Assembly (NCBI GenBank): GCA_019454045.1
Contig: SKCR01033453.1
Coordinates: forward strand, 186,001 to 250,000
Direction of reading: 5' to 3'
Source of the DNA: Zanthoxylum bungeanum
Taxonomy: Eukaryota > Streptophyta > Magnoliopsida > Sapindales > Rutaceae
DNA: 64,000 bases
Part shown: positions 35,780-49,248 of the stretch, one piece after another
Layout: every line of letters begins with the position of its first letter
How positions within the stretch are numbered: the first letter of the stretch is position 1
Made by a program: the position numbers and the translations under genes
The notes under the pieces: generated by a model
What the model saw: the letters and a program-made list of their open reading frames with translations, nothing else
Database searches by the model: none
What the model was told of the DNA's origin: nothing

Positions 35780-37319
35780 TGTAACAACCGATAATCCTGA
35801 GGACTGGTACATTGTCAGAGACCGATTACTATTACGCTATGGAAGGTATGATACATGATGAAAATCTTGTTCGAGCATGTGCATGCTCACGAAAAGTTTT
35901 TACGGGTAATCGATAATTTTTTCGCAGTTCCGTTACGGAATTTAGCAAATAATGTAATCCGGAAAGCCCGAGATATTTGGGCAGTGAATTCTTCATACGA
36001 TCTCCGATTATGAATTTTATATCGTTGGAAAGCTAAGATAAAGATTTATAACTTTTATGTTAAATATCTTTCCAAATTCAGATACGAACTAGGTCAAATT
36101 TGGTCATTTTCCCAAACCCTCTGCATAATAGCGAAAATGAGAAGAACAAATGAATTACTTTTCAACCCAAGCCCATTACTTTTCTCATTTTGGCCCAATA
36201 ACCATAAATATCTTCCAAGCCCCTAGACTTCTCTAAAAATGGCCAAATTAATCAAGAAGAGCAATAAAGGGTATAAACCCTAGTATAAAAAGATGAACTA
36301 TTCATTCATCTCAAAGGTTTTGAGGGAAAAAAATGGAAATGTGAGAAAGGGAGAGAAATAAGGAAGAAAGAAAGGAAAATGAGAAAACCATTTTCTTATC
36401 CAAATTGAAGAAGAGTCAACACAAATCAATCCACAACAAGCAAAAAAAGGAATGAAAAACTTGGAAGACTTATTTAGTGGGGAAAATCAAAGGAATTAAC
36501 GTAAGAGAATTTTGACCCAAAACTGGAGTTATGAATTTTTGAAGAAATAATGCTATATTAGTGTTTTTAGCATTTTAGTCATTGCATTAAGGTGGATAGG
36601 AAACTAAGAAATTGCTTCTATTAAATGGTGCTCAAGGATTAGGAAATTCTAGATAATAAGTTTAAGTTAAGATTTATGAGATTAAAGGGTTGTTGTGATT
36701 CAACCCTATCGGTGTGGGCGTCGCGATGCGTGGCCATTTCTCAGGATTAATTTTTAGCCAATTCATTTGCAACTTAGGATATTAGAGACCACCCGAAAGG
36801 TTTCGTATCATTTATATACACGTAACATATCATGTCACAAACATAGAACATCATATAGCGACAACAGTTTTAAAGTACATTCCATGATTTGTATTTTAAT
36901 TAAGTTACCCATTAAAGGTCATCGTAGGAACCAGAAATTCATTCGGCGAAGTGAAGTACTGCTAGTGGGACTTCAAATCTGTGAGTGGACCATTTTCTAA
37001 AACTGATATTATTTAATTATTTTGATATCAGACTTACTTTTCCGCACATAGGACGTTAGCCAAAGTTTTATTACAGATATTTTACAAATAATGATGTTTT
37101 AGAAAGATGGATTTCAAAAGCTTAAGTTTTATGATTTTTAGAGGCATGAGAGAAAAATCACCCTCATTATGTAACTTGACTCAGATATGGAATTGACGGT
37201 TACAGATATCATGTTCACATGCAGGTCAGGACTAGAGATGACAAATACCCATAGATCCTAGATTCAGAGTCTGGAGGGTAGCATAGATCCGCACCCCCAG
37301 CTCCAGATTTGCGGCTTGG

Positions 37320-37774
37320 GTGACAAATGCTTCTAGCTCTTACTCGCCTTATGAAATTGATTATGATTTTAATTCTTTAACTCATATGGATTTATTATCT
37401 TTGATTGTTATTAAGCTCTCGAGTTTGAATATGAAAAGAAAGGCAGAGTTAGTGAGAATAATGGGTTTCCAACACATTATATTTGAACCCGGAGAATGGG
37501 TATGGCTACATTTGCATGAGGAGAGGTTCCTAGCACAGTGGAGATCTAAGCTACAACCGAGAGGAGAGGTCCATTTCAAGTCTTGGAGCGGATCACTGAC
37601 AATGCTTACGAGATAGATCTTCCTGGTGAGTATGGTGTATCAGCAACGTTTAATGTTTCTGATTTGTCTTACTTTGATACAGGTGAAGAATTGAGGAAGA
37701 ATCATTTTCAAGCGAGAGGGAATGACACGATCCAAGCCACTCATGAAGCATCAAATGACATGGCCTTAACATAA
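37320..37774 (+). pseudogene. Ty3/gypsy integrase C-terminal fragment
   Basis: The most clearly protein-coding relic in the window. A first frame (37320-37616) holds SSYSPYEIDYDFNSLT and FEPGEWVWLHLHEERF; a second (37583-37774) holds ERITDNAYEIDLPGEYG and SATFNVSDLSYFD. Together they are the well-known C-terminal part of plant gypsy polyproteins after the integrase core. The frames meet through a frameshift near 37570. A segment normally lying between the KRKAE and FEPG motifs has been lost. The host LTR family (G) does not normally contain pol here, so this came from another gypsy element. Confidence 0.85.
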
Positions 37775-38650
37775 ATGAGCATTACAAGTCATACTAGATG
37801 GACGCGCCAATAATTCTGAAATCAAGCACATTTTTTAAGAATCAAGCCGAATCAAGCCCAACACCAAGTATTCGATTTAAACAAAGCTTAATGGGCTTGA
37901 GACACATCATTTGGGTATTGTAACCTGAAGCCCACGAAATTTGGAGAATTTTGTGCAAAAGGGATAATTTTATCATTTTGGGAAAAGTTGCATCTTTTGT
38001 TGACGTTTTGATTTTTATCTTTGTAATATTGACTAATTATGACTTTAGTTATTATTTGTAATTTAGTTAGCTTGGCCATTTAGGTTAAGTTAGATTAGAA
38101 CTATATTAGTTAGTTAAATGACCTATTGGGTATTTTTAGATATGATGCCACTTTTCTTGACTTTTTATTTTTTATCTATTTTCCACTTTCATAAAGATCT
38201 TGGTGGGGGATATTTATATTAATTAGGAAATGACTATTAAAGGCTTTACCTTTATGTAGCCACTGGGTAGTTTTAGGATCTTTTGGTCTTTTTATCTTTT
38301 AAGGGAATTTTAGTAAATTTGTCTTGTCATATATATTGTAAACTTTGTCTTCTTCAATGATAACTTACCAATTTTGAATTTCTTCAAAGAAAAATTGCTA
38401 TGGTCGAATTTCAAGCTTGAGAGAGGGATTTCCCTTTATTTCAGCTTCAACTTATCTAATGCGTGGCAACCTTGGTGGCGTCTCTATGCTAGCAGAACAC
38501 TACAAGGAATGATCCTAAGGGTTCTCAAAGACAAGTTCTTTGTGGATCTTCTTTGTGGCCTTGGAAGGATTTTGTTCCTGCAAAATCAAATTCGCAGTGC
38601 TTGGGGTTCTATCTGTTACGAGGGATTTACTTGGCCTAATCATCCAAGTG
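37775..38650 (+). mobile_element. Non-coding tail of the foreign gypsy fragment inside G3 LTR
   Basis: AT-rich DNA downstream of the integrase fragment, absent from G1, G2 and G4 at this point. By position it is probably the 3' untranslated region and LTR of the donor element. No terminal repeats or target duplication were found. The 213-codon frame starting at 38374 begins here but runs through the G3 LTR end. Confidence 0.45.
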
Positions 38651-38720
38651 AGTTCCGCTTCAGGGATAGGTCAGCATATTCTCTGCCGGTAGCATCTCCT
38701 GAAGGGAGATGTTACAAAGA

Positions 38721-38732
38721 TGGTATCAAAGC
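38721..38732 (+). other. Primer-binding site of G3
   Basis: TGGTATCAAAGC, 4 bp after the LTR end GTTACA at 38716: an initiator tRNA-Met complement with one change. Confidence 0.85.
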
Positions 38733-39980
38733 ATGGTCTAAGGAGTCAATGACTGTAGTGGGTAGAGTGTTGGGGTCTTGTATACATAATATGTCTGGGG
38801 TACTAGTATACGAGGCACTACCTCTCCAGTATTCGATCATCGATTACGTCCTCAAGATCTATAGACATGTTAGTAAAAAATTCCCAAGCTTTTCGAATAT
38901 TCTCCCTCATAATAGTGACCATACTCATTGCCCAAGTTTAGGAACCTTCTATAGTCATCTTGGTGGACCATCGGAAGCTCAAGATAAGCTACGAGAATAT
39001 ATAGTAAAATTCTAAGGATACCCACCCATGAAAATAGAAAGAGAAAAAGAAAGCTGAAAAGAAAAGTAAATGATAAAATACAGATGCTTAAGAAACCAGA
39101 GGCAGTAAGGGGTAGAGATACAGAATCGGATAGATAAGATAGTATGAGAACCAATAATAATAAAGAGAACAAGGATAAGCCTGAGTGAGAGTAAAATATC
39201 TAGTAGACCTAAGTAAGTTTTCTTTACTTTTCGTAAGATTCATTTTCTCTTCAGAAAATTCTTCCAAACGGATCCAATAGCCTTCGAATACCTCGTAGAG
39301 ACAGCAAGTTTCCCCCGAATCACGAAGAATAGACAGAAAGATAAAAGAAGTAAGAAATCAGGATTAGCCGTGGAAGTTACCAATATATAAAAGATGACAC
39401 AAAGGATGTAGAGTTCTAGATACCCAAACCCAGACCAGTAAGCAAGTAAAGTGAAGGCCATAAAGAGAAATGATTAATTCCCTTAACCAAAGAAATTGAT
39501 ATAAATAAGGCCTGACCTACCAAAATCCCCGCCACTTAGTGATTCCAGTTAAGGAAGTTGTTCTGACTGAGTCTATCTCATACTTATTCCACATGAGTAA
39601 TAGACTCCACCAGGACACAGAATGCCACAGTGAGGACATCGATGTCCGTCGAAACGTAAGATACTTGTCCCAGCCCTTCTCAGCATAGAAAAAGATAATC
39701 GTAAGGAAGCCCAATGGGAGTTTATCCTAAGACAAAAATAGAAGAAATTGGAAGATAGAATATCCAGGAAAAGATCAAGAAGGCTGCTAAAGCTAAAAAA
39801 TGGAGAATTCGGCATAGACCAAGATTGGCAAGTTGCAGTACTAGTAAGAACTTATAGATCAGACCAATGCCAGTAGAAACCTGTATGAGTTTAACAAGAC
39901 AGACCCATGAGATCGGAGACACTCAGGATTTAAAGAAAAGTACCAATGTGGGCAGTAAGATTAGATGGCAGAGCTGTAGC
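38733..39980 (+). mobile_element. G3 leader/gag region
   Basis: Equivalent to the reverse complement of about 29700-30643 in G2, for example the ACTAGTATACGAGGCACTACC-like block and the region of 39540-39600. No sustained frame. It is interrupted at 39981 by the B2 solo LTR and resumes at 42331. Confidence 0.65.
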
Positions 39981-42330
39981 TGTTAGGGTTGGTTCTCTAA
40001 GCGTCAATTTCTTATGTATTTCCCTGTAAATACTCTTGTAAATATTTTATTAGTGAATAAAATTAACAGTTTCTATAATATGAATTCTTTTATTATATGT
40101 TAAACACGTAAATGACCATAGAGTGATTGGTTATGATACAGTTGCGAAAGCGTCGCAACTAACATTGAGCAGTATCATAACAATATAATTATTTAATTGT
40201 TCCTGGTCAAGGTTTACAATTACTTGGTCAGTAAGTAAACCCGATGAGACCGATACATGTCGTATATTGGAATGTTGGATTCTAATTATTTCTCAATGAA
40301 CTATGAGTCTCAAGAGACTCGTATAGACACGTAGGTGTTTATATCAGATAAACACTGAATGACTCACTGAAGATTCTTAATATATGGTACACCAACGTCA
40401 ATAAGAATCTTATCGGGTTGAGTGAAAATAGTGATCCTTCAACTTGAGATACCACTGTTGATGTATGAGGTATCCTCCACACTTTGATGGCAGTCACGCC
40501 ACCGATCTATTTAGATCAGACCTCCGCCTGTTCGTTGGGTGTGGACTGATCCTCAGGATATCATGTGTGTTTCAAGATAGGATCCATCAGTTCTGGTATA
40601 GAGCATAGGTATCCATTATGGAATTAGCAATCTGTTAAATTCATGGGCCCGTGGTGCACTGTAGAAATAAGTTCTAAGTGTTATTAAGAGATTGCTAATA
40701 GAATCATCGACGAGATTATACCTATAGAGATTTGACATTTATATCTATATCTCTGGGATAATTCGAATACCTTTGACAGAAAAATTATACATATGCAGTG
40801 ACCTCGACACTTATGGTTCAAAGATTTTATCTGTGTTCGTCATAATTTACGGGTGAGTAGATTATGGACACGAAATTGGATTTCGTGATGAATATGCCTG
40901 AACCTATAGAGTCTCACTAATGAAATATACTCGTAGAGCACTAGGGCAACATTTATAATTAATACTGATTATTTATAAGTCGTTTAATAGTTAAAAGATA
41001 ATACATGCGTTTGGGATCTTTCGGCCATTTGTTAAATGTCGAATTGTGATATTTGACATTTATTGTTTATATATGTATTTTGATTATTTAATGTAAATAT
41101 AATACATATATTTAAGATATTTATATTTAATTATTTAAATGTTAAATAATTAAATTAATTAAATGATAAATATCTTTTACTTTATTAAAGTAAACAAATG
41201 GCATGTTTTAATTGGATTAAATGACCAATTGTTATTAGATAAATTGGCTTGATTTAATTGGTACAAGTTATGCTATATATTAAATGTTAATGGATAAATA
41301 TCACAATTTTTCATTAAACCATTTTTTTCCAATTATATTAATGAAATAAAAAGTTGAAAAATGCCTAATTATTTTCCTAGTATTGTCGGTCATTAGAGGA
41401 AAATATAAAAGGCCTTGTTTTCATTTTTTGTTTTATTATCTAAGAACCCTAAAAATCAAAATACAAAGGAGTTTGAGAGAAAAGAAGAAAAAAAGCAAAA
41501 AAAAAAAAAAAAAAAGGCTTGGAAACTTGAGAATTTTGTGAGTTTTTCTTACTTTCTTCTTCATGAAAAGAGTAGATTTTTCTCTACTCTTTTGTGGATG
41601 TATTTTGATGATTGGGAACTTGGATGAAAGATGGAAGCATGTATAATTGTTAAGATTGCATGGAATTAGTTCTTAAGCATTCTTTTAACCATTTGATGGT
41701 GTAGTTGTCATTCTAGAGTTACTTAGCCACTCATAAATGACCTAGAATTATTCTTGAGTTGTTTCATGATGGTGAGACTTGTTTGGTGTGGTAAGAATTG
41801 AATTAAAGTGTTGAATTTAATTAATTTGGTGTTAGTTTGTCCATTTATGGAAATTATAAAATTAGGGTTCATAACCCACTCCAAATTTGGGGATTTTCAT
41901 ATATGTGATGTAATTTGATGTATATATGATGTATGTTAAATTTGGGAATTTTTGGATTTGATCTTGACATATTTTGAACAAAAAGGACCAAATTATAAAT
42001 ACTTAAAAGTTTAGGGACCTCTCGAAAATTTCTAGAAAAACTATTTTCTTGAGTTGCAAATTGTATTTTCATGTATAAGACATGTATAAATCATTTTGGG
42101 ATTGATTTGAAATCAATTAAAATTGTATTTGACAATTCAGGACTAAAATGATTAAAATACAAAGTTTATGGGCTAATTGGCAACTTATGAAAAGTCTGAT
42201 TTTTGGGTAAAAATTTCAGTTTTTAAGTATTGAGTAATTACCCAAGAAAAATTATTGAAATCGGAAAATTTTGATTTTCTGAGTTCCACTGCGTTTACCC
42301 GAAATTGCCGCCTAAAACCCCAACAGTAGC
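39976..42330 (+). mobile_element. B2: solo copia-family LTR with GTAGC target duplication
   Basis: 39981-42325 (2,345 bp) begins TGTTAGGGTTGG and ends AAAACCCCAACA. It is flanked by identical GTAGC (39976-39980, 42326-42330). G3 leader sequence continues on both sides. Its 3' half is diverged from B3 and matches B7, so it is a B subfamily. Frame 41415-41627 spans a poly-A run and is not a gene. Confidence 0.9.
41497..41515 (+). repeat. A19 homopolymer in B2 LTR
   Basis: Nineteen consecutive A after a purine-rich AGAAAAAAAGC stretch. Confidence 0.85.
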
Positions 42331-42630
42331 CTATAGGAAGAGCATAGATAGAGGAAGTAGCCCAGAAAAATGAACCACCACTAGCCTCAATAACATGACT
42401 TGAAACCAAGAGATGGGATATAGAAATAATAAGAAGGATACAGAGAGTGAAGAGAGAGTTTAGTACGTATAGTAGTATAGATAAAGTAGCTCGAATGTAG
42501 TAACACATATAGAGGCCTCGGAATAGTGATAAAAGTTGAGGAACTTTAAGAATATGGGGTAATCGACGTAGATCCCAACAGAACTATAGTAATTCTTCCT
42601 TCCAGTATCATCGCCTCTAGTAAGTATACT
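42331..42630 (+). mobile_element. G3 leader/gag region, continued
   Basis: Follows the B2 target duplication. Purine-rich, without a frame. It is cut at about 42630 by the truncated start of the B3 LTR. Confidence 0.5.
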
Positions 42631-45061
42631 TTTTCCATAATATTACTTATTTATGGTAGTACTTATTGCTTTTATATACATATTCGATCTAATTACGATT
42701 AGATTGAAACTATATGATTTACTGATATGTATATATTAGACAAAGACTCAATAATATATTATGTAGTGCGCAGTTACAAAGTAGTTTGGAATTGACATTG
42801 GGAAGTGTCACTACTAGAAGTATATTATCAAATAAAGTTTCTGGTCAAGATTTACTAACACTGGTCGGTTAGTAAAATCCTTTGATAGTACATGTCGTAT
42901 ATCGAGACTTGATTCGATGGTTTATTTCAATGAACCTTGAGTCTTGGGAGACTCATATAGACATGTAGATGTTTACTTGATAAACACTGAACGACTCACC
43001 GAAGATTTCCTAATAGATCGTACACCAACGTCAATAGGAATCTTCTCGAGTTGAGTAGCATAGTGGTCCTTCGACTTGAGATACCACTGTGGATATATGA
43101 GATATCCTTCACACTTTGATGACAGTCACGTCACCGATCTATTTAGATCAAACCTCCGCCTGTTAGTTGGGTGTGGACTGATTCTCATGATATCCTGTGA
43201 GTATCAAATAGAATATGTCAGTCCTGTGTACAGGGCATATGTATCATGTACGTATTTGCGATTTAGTAAATCCATGGCCATGGTATACTTCGGAAGCGAG
43301 TTTCGAGTATTATTTAAAGATCATAAATTTAAAAGTCGATTATATTATACCTTAGGGATTTGACGTTCTTATTTATATCTCCAGTATAATATTGATAGCC
43401 TGTGACGGAGGGATTATACGTATGCAATGACCTCGACTTGCATAGTTTAGCGAGATTATCTGTGGTCATCATAATTCATGAGTGGGTGAATTATGGACAC
43501 GAATTGGATTCCGTGACGGATAAACCTAAACTTCGAGAGTCCCACAATATGAAGAGTACTCGTTAAGCACTTGGGCAACGCGTTATGGATAATATAGATT
43601 ATTCATAATACTTCACCGAATTAAATAAGTTAATTTGAATCGTTTAAACGGTTAAACAAAAATACATACATTAGGGGCATTTCAGTCAATTAATAATTAA
43701 TGTGTATTTGTATTTGGTACAAGATTTGATTTGATACATATTAATTAATTGTCAAATGAGATTTTGACACATGCCATTAATATATGTATTTGTTATTTAA
43801 TGTAAATAAAAATACATATATAATAATAATCGCATTAATTAATTATTTAGGTATTTAAATGTTAAATATCTAGATAATTAAATTATATCAATATTATATA
43901 ATTGTTATGCAATATGTTTGATTATTTTTGGTTACATGTGGCATGATTTTATTAAGCTTAAAGTTTACAAATTAGATTTGTTAACTTAGAGCTTATTATT
44001 ATTATTTAATTAGATTAATTGACCAAATGACCAAAATGCCCTTCTTTACCCCCTAAAGTCTGTTATGCCTTGTATATAAAGTGAGAAAAATTTGTTTTCT
44101 CATTCATAAGACCTCCATGGCCGAACCTAACTAGCATAAAAGCACCCAAATATTTGTTTGAAGAAACAAGGAAGAAAGTGAAGAAATCAAGAAAACATTT
44201 AAGGAAATTAGGAGATTTGGAGGTAATCTTCATAACTCCTAAACTTAGAAAGTTTGTTTCTTGTTCTTGAGCATCTAGAGAAGTTCTAGGGTTTCTTCAT
44301 TTCTTATATTTTGGGGCTTTTTGATTTGGAGGATGAATTTGGAGGCTAGATGCATGCGTGAAGTTAGATTGGATAATATAAGTGTAATATTGACTCAATT
44401 TCGTTATTTGATGACTTGTTTCCATTCTAGAGTGTTATGACCACTCTTTTAACTCCTAGAATTGTTCTTGAGTTCTTCATTTGTGGTGACTTTGGTTGGT
44501 GTAAGTATTAATATGATTAATGTTGAGAAAATTGGATTTAAAGCATGAAAAGTGATATTTTTGGTTAATAAATCAGATCTGAAATTTCTGTGATTTTAGT
44601 GATAAAACTTATGTTTTATAAATGTATTGGATGTGTTTTGGGCATTGGAACAATTTCCGGAAATTATTTTGGAGTTGAAATACACGAAAATGGCGAAAAA
44701 TGGAGTTACCAGGTGAGTTTTGGGCTTACCGGGTGTCCGCTGTCCAAACAGTGAATTGGTCACTGTTTGGGCAGCCCATGAACTGCCCAAGAACTATTGG
44801 AGCTGACCTGGGCAGCCCCCATATGTGTTGGTTGGTCGGTTCGGACAAAAACGCATTTTATGCCATTTTCGTAAAAGTTTCGCGATGTTTCCAACTTATT
44901 TATGTCATTATTTGATATCGAATAAATATGTTTAAGTGAAATATAAATGAATTATTCATATTGGATATTAAATAATTTATTCGGTAAGTTTAAAAGTTTT
45001 AAAGTTACGATTTCGCCCGAACCGCGCGCTTCTGCTACTCCCTCGTGCTAAAACCCCAACA
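42631..45061 (+). repeat. B3 5' LTR (first ~80 bp missing)
   Basis: Joins the B LTR at TTTTTCCATAATATTAC, a point about 80 bp inside the 3' LTR copy at 49249, and runs to CTAAAACCCCAACA at 45061. By eye it is about 93-95% identical to 49249-51355 in the segments compared. The end section (44690-44830) holds the CTGTCCAAACAGTGAATTGG phrase also present in B8. Confidence 0.85.
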
Positions 45062-45065
45062 AAAA

Positions 45066-45077
45066 TGGTATCAGAGC
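45066..45077 (+). other. Primer-binding site of B3
   Basis: TGGTATCAGAGC, 5 bp inside the LTR edge; exact initiator tRNA-Met complement. Confidence 0.9.
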
Positions 45078-45427
45078 AGGTCTGATTCTTCATCCTTTAC
45101 ATTTGTCATGCTTGATATATGATATATAATCCAATTTTGATATTTCCACATGCATGTAATTTAGATATTTCTTAACTTTTTGGTTCTACGTTAACGGAAA
45201 ATATAACACATATTTAATGGTTAGTTAAGTTATGTTTTCCAGGTAGAATTGAACTGTTAAGAAATTGATCTAAATTAAAATCTGTATTTGATGTAGAGTA
45301 AAGAACCTCTTTAGGAATATCCCTGCTTAAATAAGGCGTTAAAGTAACTAGTATTATGAATACTTGTTTCTTGGTCCACCTTGTCAGTACGGATGCAAAT
45401 GAATTCCTGATACTTTAGTTGTATCGT

Positions 45428-45700
45428 GCCAAAGCTGTGCAATTATGGCTGATGGTAGTTCATTTACGCCGGTACAACTTATATGATAATAGACAAATTC
45501 AAGTAAAAGTGGAAATCCTGAATGTGTCAAAGTTGTCAGGACTACATCGGTAGCTTGAGCCTTGATACGCCTCCTTGTGAACGTGCCAAATCTGTCATAA
45601 CGAGAAACGATCAGGACCAAAATCGGGAGTCATAGTGAGTGTGATTGACAATGAGTTGTCTACCTGTGAATATATGTAGGCGAGAACGTGCCAAAGCAGT
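45428..45700 (+). repeat. Repeated GTGCCAAAG motif in B3 leader
   Basis: CGTGCCAAAGCTG, GTGTCAAAGTTG, CGTGCCAAATCTG and CGTGCCAAAGCAG occur at about 45427, 45525, 45583 and 45689, roughly 60-105 bp apart. The same motif recurs in the B1 leader (9430-9715). Confidence 0.65.
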
Positions 45701-48700
45701 GAGTCGAAATATATTCATGGGGTCCACTTCTCACTATGGAATTCAATTTAATTATTAGATTCCCATTTTCCGTTGGGGATTACGGTATTATGTAAAATAG
45801 TGGGAGACACGGTTGGGTTAAAAATCCATAACCAAAACAGTGTGTAATATTGTGAAAAAATGACGTTTATGTTTCCTTTATTCTATTGTGTATATAGAAT
45901 TAAACTTCTAATCCACTGCCTGCATATTATTTATATATGTTTTCTGACCTTGCTTATGGTTGCAGTTTTCTAGAATAGGTTCAAGATTTAGAGAAGACAT
46001 GGATATAATTAGATTAGTATACACCATCGGGAACTGTTATTCCAATTTTCTTGAAAAATCAAGATGGTTAGTGACTTAGCTACTAAGTCACATTAGGTAA
46101 TCTAAATAGATATCCATTTTAGGATATGCTTTTGAAGAGAAAATAGTTTCTTATGCAGTAAGAATTGACATGAATTAGTTCATGTCTCGAGATTCTTAAC
46201 TAGCATTAAGAAAACCCCATTAGGTATTTGTTTATCTGATAATGACGTTTATTGGCTTTAGTGACCTTTAGAGGTAATGTGTCTGACACAGTTTTCTAAT
46301 CAATTATTTACAATTATTGTGAATAATTGAAGGCTAATTATAAAAGCTAAAGAAAAGAGATGTGTATAGTTGTGTGTAGAGAATATTGATTCTCACAATA
46401 CGACAACTACAGGTATTGCATACCAGATCTCCCGTCTAGTTATTTGAAATATTGTTTAATGATTGTCTTGATATTTGGTATCAAAACTTGTGACTATTGG
46501 ATAGTTACTTGTTCTTTATAAACAGTTATTTCATATTTTAATATGACTAGTAGTGTCATTGATGAAATGATAAACATTAAGAAAAATATTTGGTTAAGTA
46601 AATAACTTAGAACAATGCTTTGTGAGATTTTATCACTTAAGTATTATATGCTTATTCCGTATAGTAAAGGATGGTCTGATACGAGATCACACCACATATC
46701 CTTATCCATTTAATGAATATTGTATTCGGGAATGTGATTAAATCTCATTTAACCAATGATCGTCATTGGACCAGAGATGTATTAAACTAATACATTGGAT
46801 GTATGTAGTTTAATGAATTATAAATTACCTTGGATAGTTTTCTTTACTTCGTAACTTAGTTAATGAGTTATCATGACTTAATTACGTGTTTCTAAAAGAA
46901 TACATATTGAACGTCCTGAATGGTTTGAGAACTTTCAATATGTTTTTGATGAAACGCTAATAGAATATTTTGACTGGTTCAAAGATATTCGATTTGAAGT
47001 TTTGAAAACTGTATCTTTAAAATTCATCATGAATCTTTGAATTGTTCAAAGATATTTGATACGATCAAACATATGAATTTCTGGCAATTAGTTCAAAAAT
47101 TATTTAATGAATATTATTCTTCTACGATTCCATCGTGATGGAATTGGTCAGTGGGAGAAATCGAATCTTATATGATTTGATTCGTTTGATATTGAGTGTT
47201 ACCGAATTAGTTTCAATACTCTTGGGGATATGCTCCAGTAACACTATTTCATCCTTTTAATTAAGGTTCCATTAGTTTCTACAGTTACGTATATGATATG
47301 TATAAGTAGAAAATTCGAATCTTGAAAAGTTTGAGATTTGAATCTTTCTTTTGTATAATGGTTATATAATTGAAAGTACTTGCGCCTCAGAGGTACAAGC
47401 AAAAGTTTATCATTTATTTTATTTAATAGAATATTGTATTCTATTTGCTAGAATATCTTTTCTATGATCCCGAGTAATAAAATTATTTTATTGCTTGGTG
47501 TGTAACATCGGATGTTGACCATTGTAGAAAAGACTTGACTTATTGAAGTCAAATGTGAGAGTGATAAACTATAAATGGAACTACGTAATTAATAAGATAA
47601 AAAGACCCTTAGAAATCTTCCGTATAAGTTCAATAGGATGTCAGAATCATTTACAAAGTATTTGATACTTAATGATTCTGTTGTTTTCTTATCGAAAAAA
47701 TTATCTTATAACTTATAGTGGGAGCAATATTTGATATCGATTTCGGAAGGTAGCATCGAACCATAGATCTAAGATTGTTCGTAGCTTACTACAATCAAGT
47801 TTGGAACTTGATTGAGCTCTCATTATGAATCTTTCATAAAATGTGCAAATTATTTGTGCAGCAAAAGCAAAGTGAGCATATTAAATGTTTGACCTTTATA
47901 GTTTGATAGTGAGAAAAGTTATACCCAGCAATCTATTGTAGATTATGAGAAATCTTTTCTCTAGTCACACTAATTGAACAATTAAGGATCTGTTGGTTAA
48001 TGTTGATATTAAACTATATATTTTAGTTAGGAATACAAAGTGGCGTTCCTGAGTGGTTTATTCGAAGAAGAGATCCAATGTGATTTCATTGTTTGAAGAG
48101 TTCGTTCTGGAATGGCCCTGGAGTTTGTATTATGCTAAGATCGCAGTTTAGTATAATGGCTTATAGATCCTATTGTAGACTCGGATGAACTTTCCGAACA
48201 TATGTGTTCTCTAATTTTGATTTTAGTCAGATTGTCTGATTTTATCAAAGCATAGAGAATACATATATGATAGTAGGGTTAGTGGGAGTGTACATATTTC
48301 TTTCTAGTATTGTATATCTTAACGACATTATCATTATTAATGTAATAATGAGATGTTTGTGAGGTAAAAGATTTACCTAAGTCTTCTTTTCTCCATGAAA
48401 GCAGTGGGAGTAGTCTCTATTATATTTGATATAAAGTTTTATATATGATATAAAACAAGAGACTTGTGAGATACTCCCATTAGTTGTGCATTAGATATGA
48501 TCTAATAAAGGATACAACAAGACTATCTGTGTGACAGTTAGTATAACTATTTGACTGTTAGTGTGTCTCTTGTATATAGTATTTATTTTTTATAAAGGAT
48601 GATTCCTTTGTCGAAAGAGAAATTTATTAGAATGTCTAGTCATTTATGTATCATAGGATGATGGCATAATGTATACTATATTATGTACAATTAAAGATAT

Positions 48701-49248
48701 CAATTTAATCGTAATTATTATGAGTTATTTTGATACGCTATAGACCATAGGATGTGTCTTGAAACATGTTCTTTGTTATCTTTGAGATATTAAGAACAAG
48801 TTTCTTATTCATGGGGAATATAATCCGCAACCATTAGGGTCAGATTATTTTTGAGTCTAATTATGACGTTAGACAGTCTACATCAAATAGAGTCAGAAAA
48901 GATACAGTGGGAGTGTCACGGTTGATTCTACTGTATTAGTGGAATTAGTTATAACTTATGAAGTATTGACTTATGAAGTTCCATAGAGACCTTATAGATT
49001 AGAAGTTTTGATACTAGTGTTGTGCTTGCGGTTGTCTCATAATATTTGTATTTGATCTCTAAATACATAGATAACTTAGTAGATGTAGCACAATATTGAT
49101 GTCGCATCTGAGTCATATTGATGTATAACTAATATATATTAATGATGCTGGCTAAAGGAAACGAATTGGATTTGTTGGACAAACTCAATATGTTATAGCA
49201 GGCTTACTTGTTGTTGCCTACCTCTTGAGTGCTAGGTCAGCTCTTGAG

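Larger units (their letters stand above)
35780..38716 (+). repeat. G3 5' LTR, with embedded foreign segment
   Basis: Starts TGTAACAACCG and ends CTGCCGGTAGCATCTCC then GGAGATGTTACA, directly followed by a primer-binding site. The first 1.5 kb corresponds to the reverse complement of the G2 and G0 LTRs. At about 37330 it changes to an unrelated gypsy pol fragment and returns to G LTR by about 38650. The LTR contains one TCGCGA word (near 36722) like those clustered in G4. It has a diverged version of the GTAGCATAGATCCGCACCCC block seen in G1. Confidence 0.75.
45062..49248 (+). pseudogene. B3 internal region, decayed copia gag-pol
   Basis: Begins with the primer-binding site and a leader with repeated GTGCCAAAG words, then about 3.3 kb where no frame exceeds 60 codons on the coding strand. 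A faint RNase H-like stretch may lie near 48740-48900. No catalytic motif can be read with confidence. Copia assignment rests on the primer-binding site, LTR style and similarity of layout to family A. Confidence 0.55.

Noticed and set aside
38374..39015. Longest open frame in the window (213 codons, plus strand)
   Set aside because: It runs from foreign LTR-embedded DNA through the G3 LTR end, across the primer-binding site and into the leader. No domain is recognisable, and the corresponding G2 region has no such frame.
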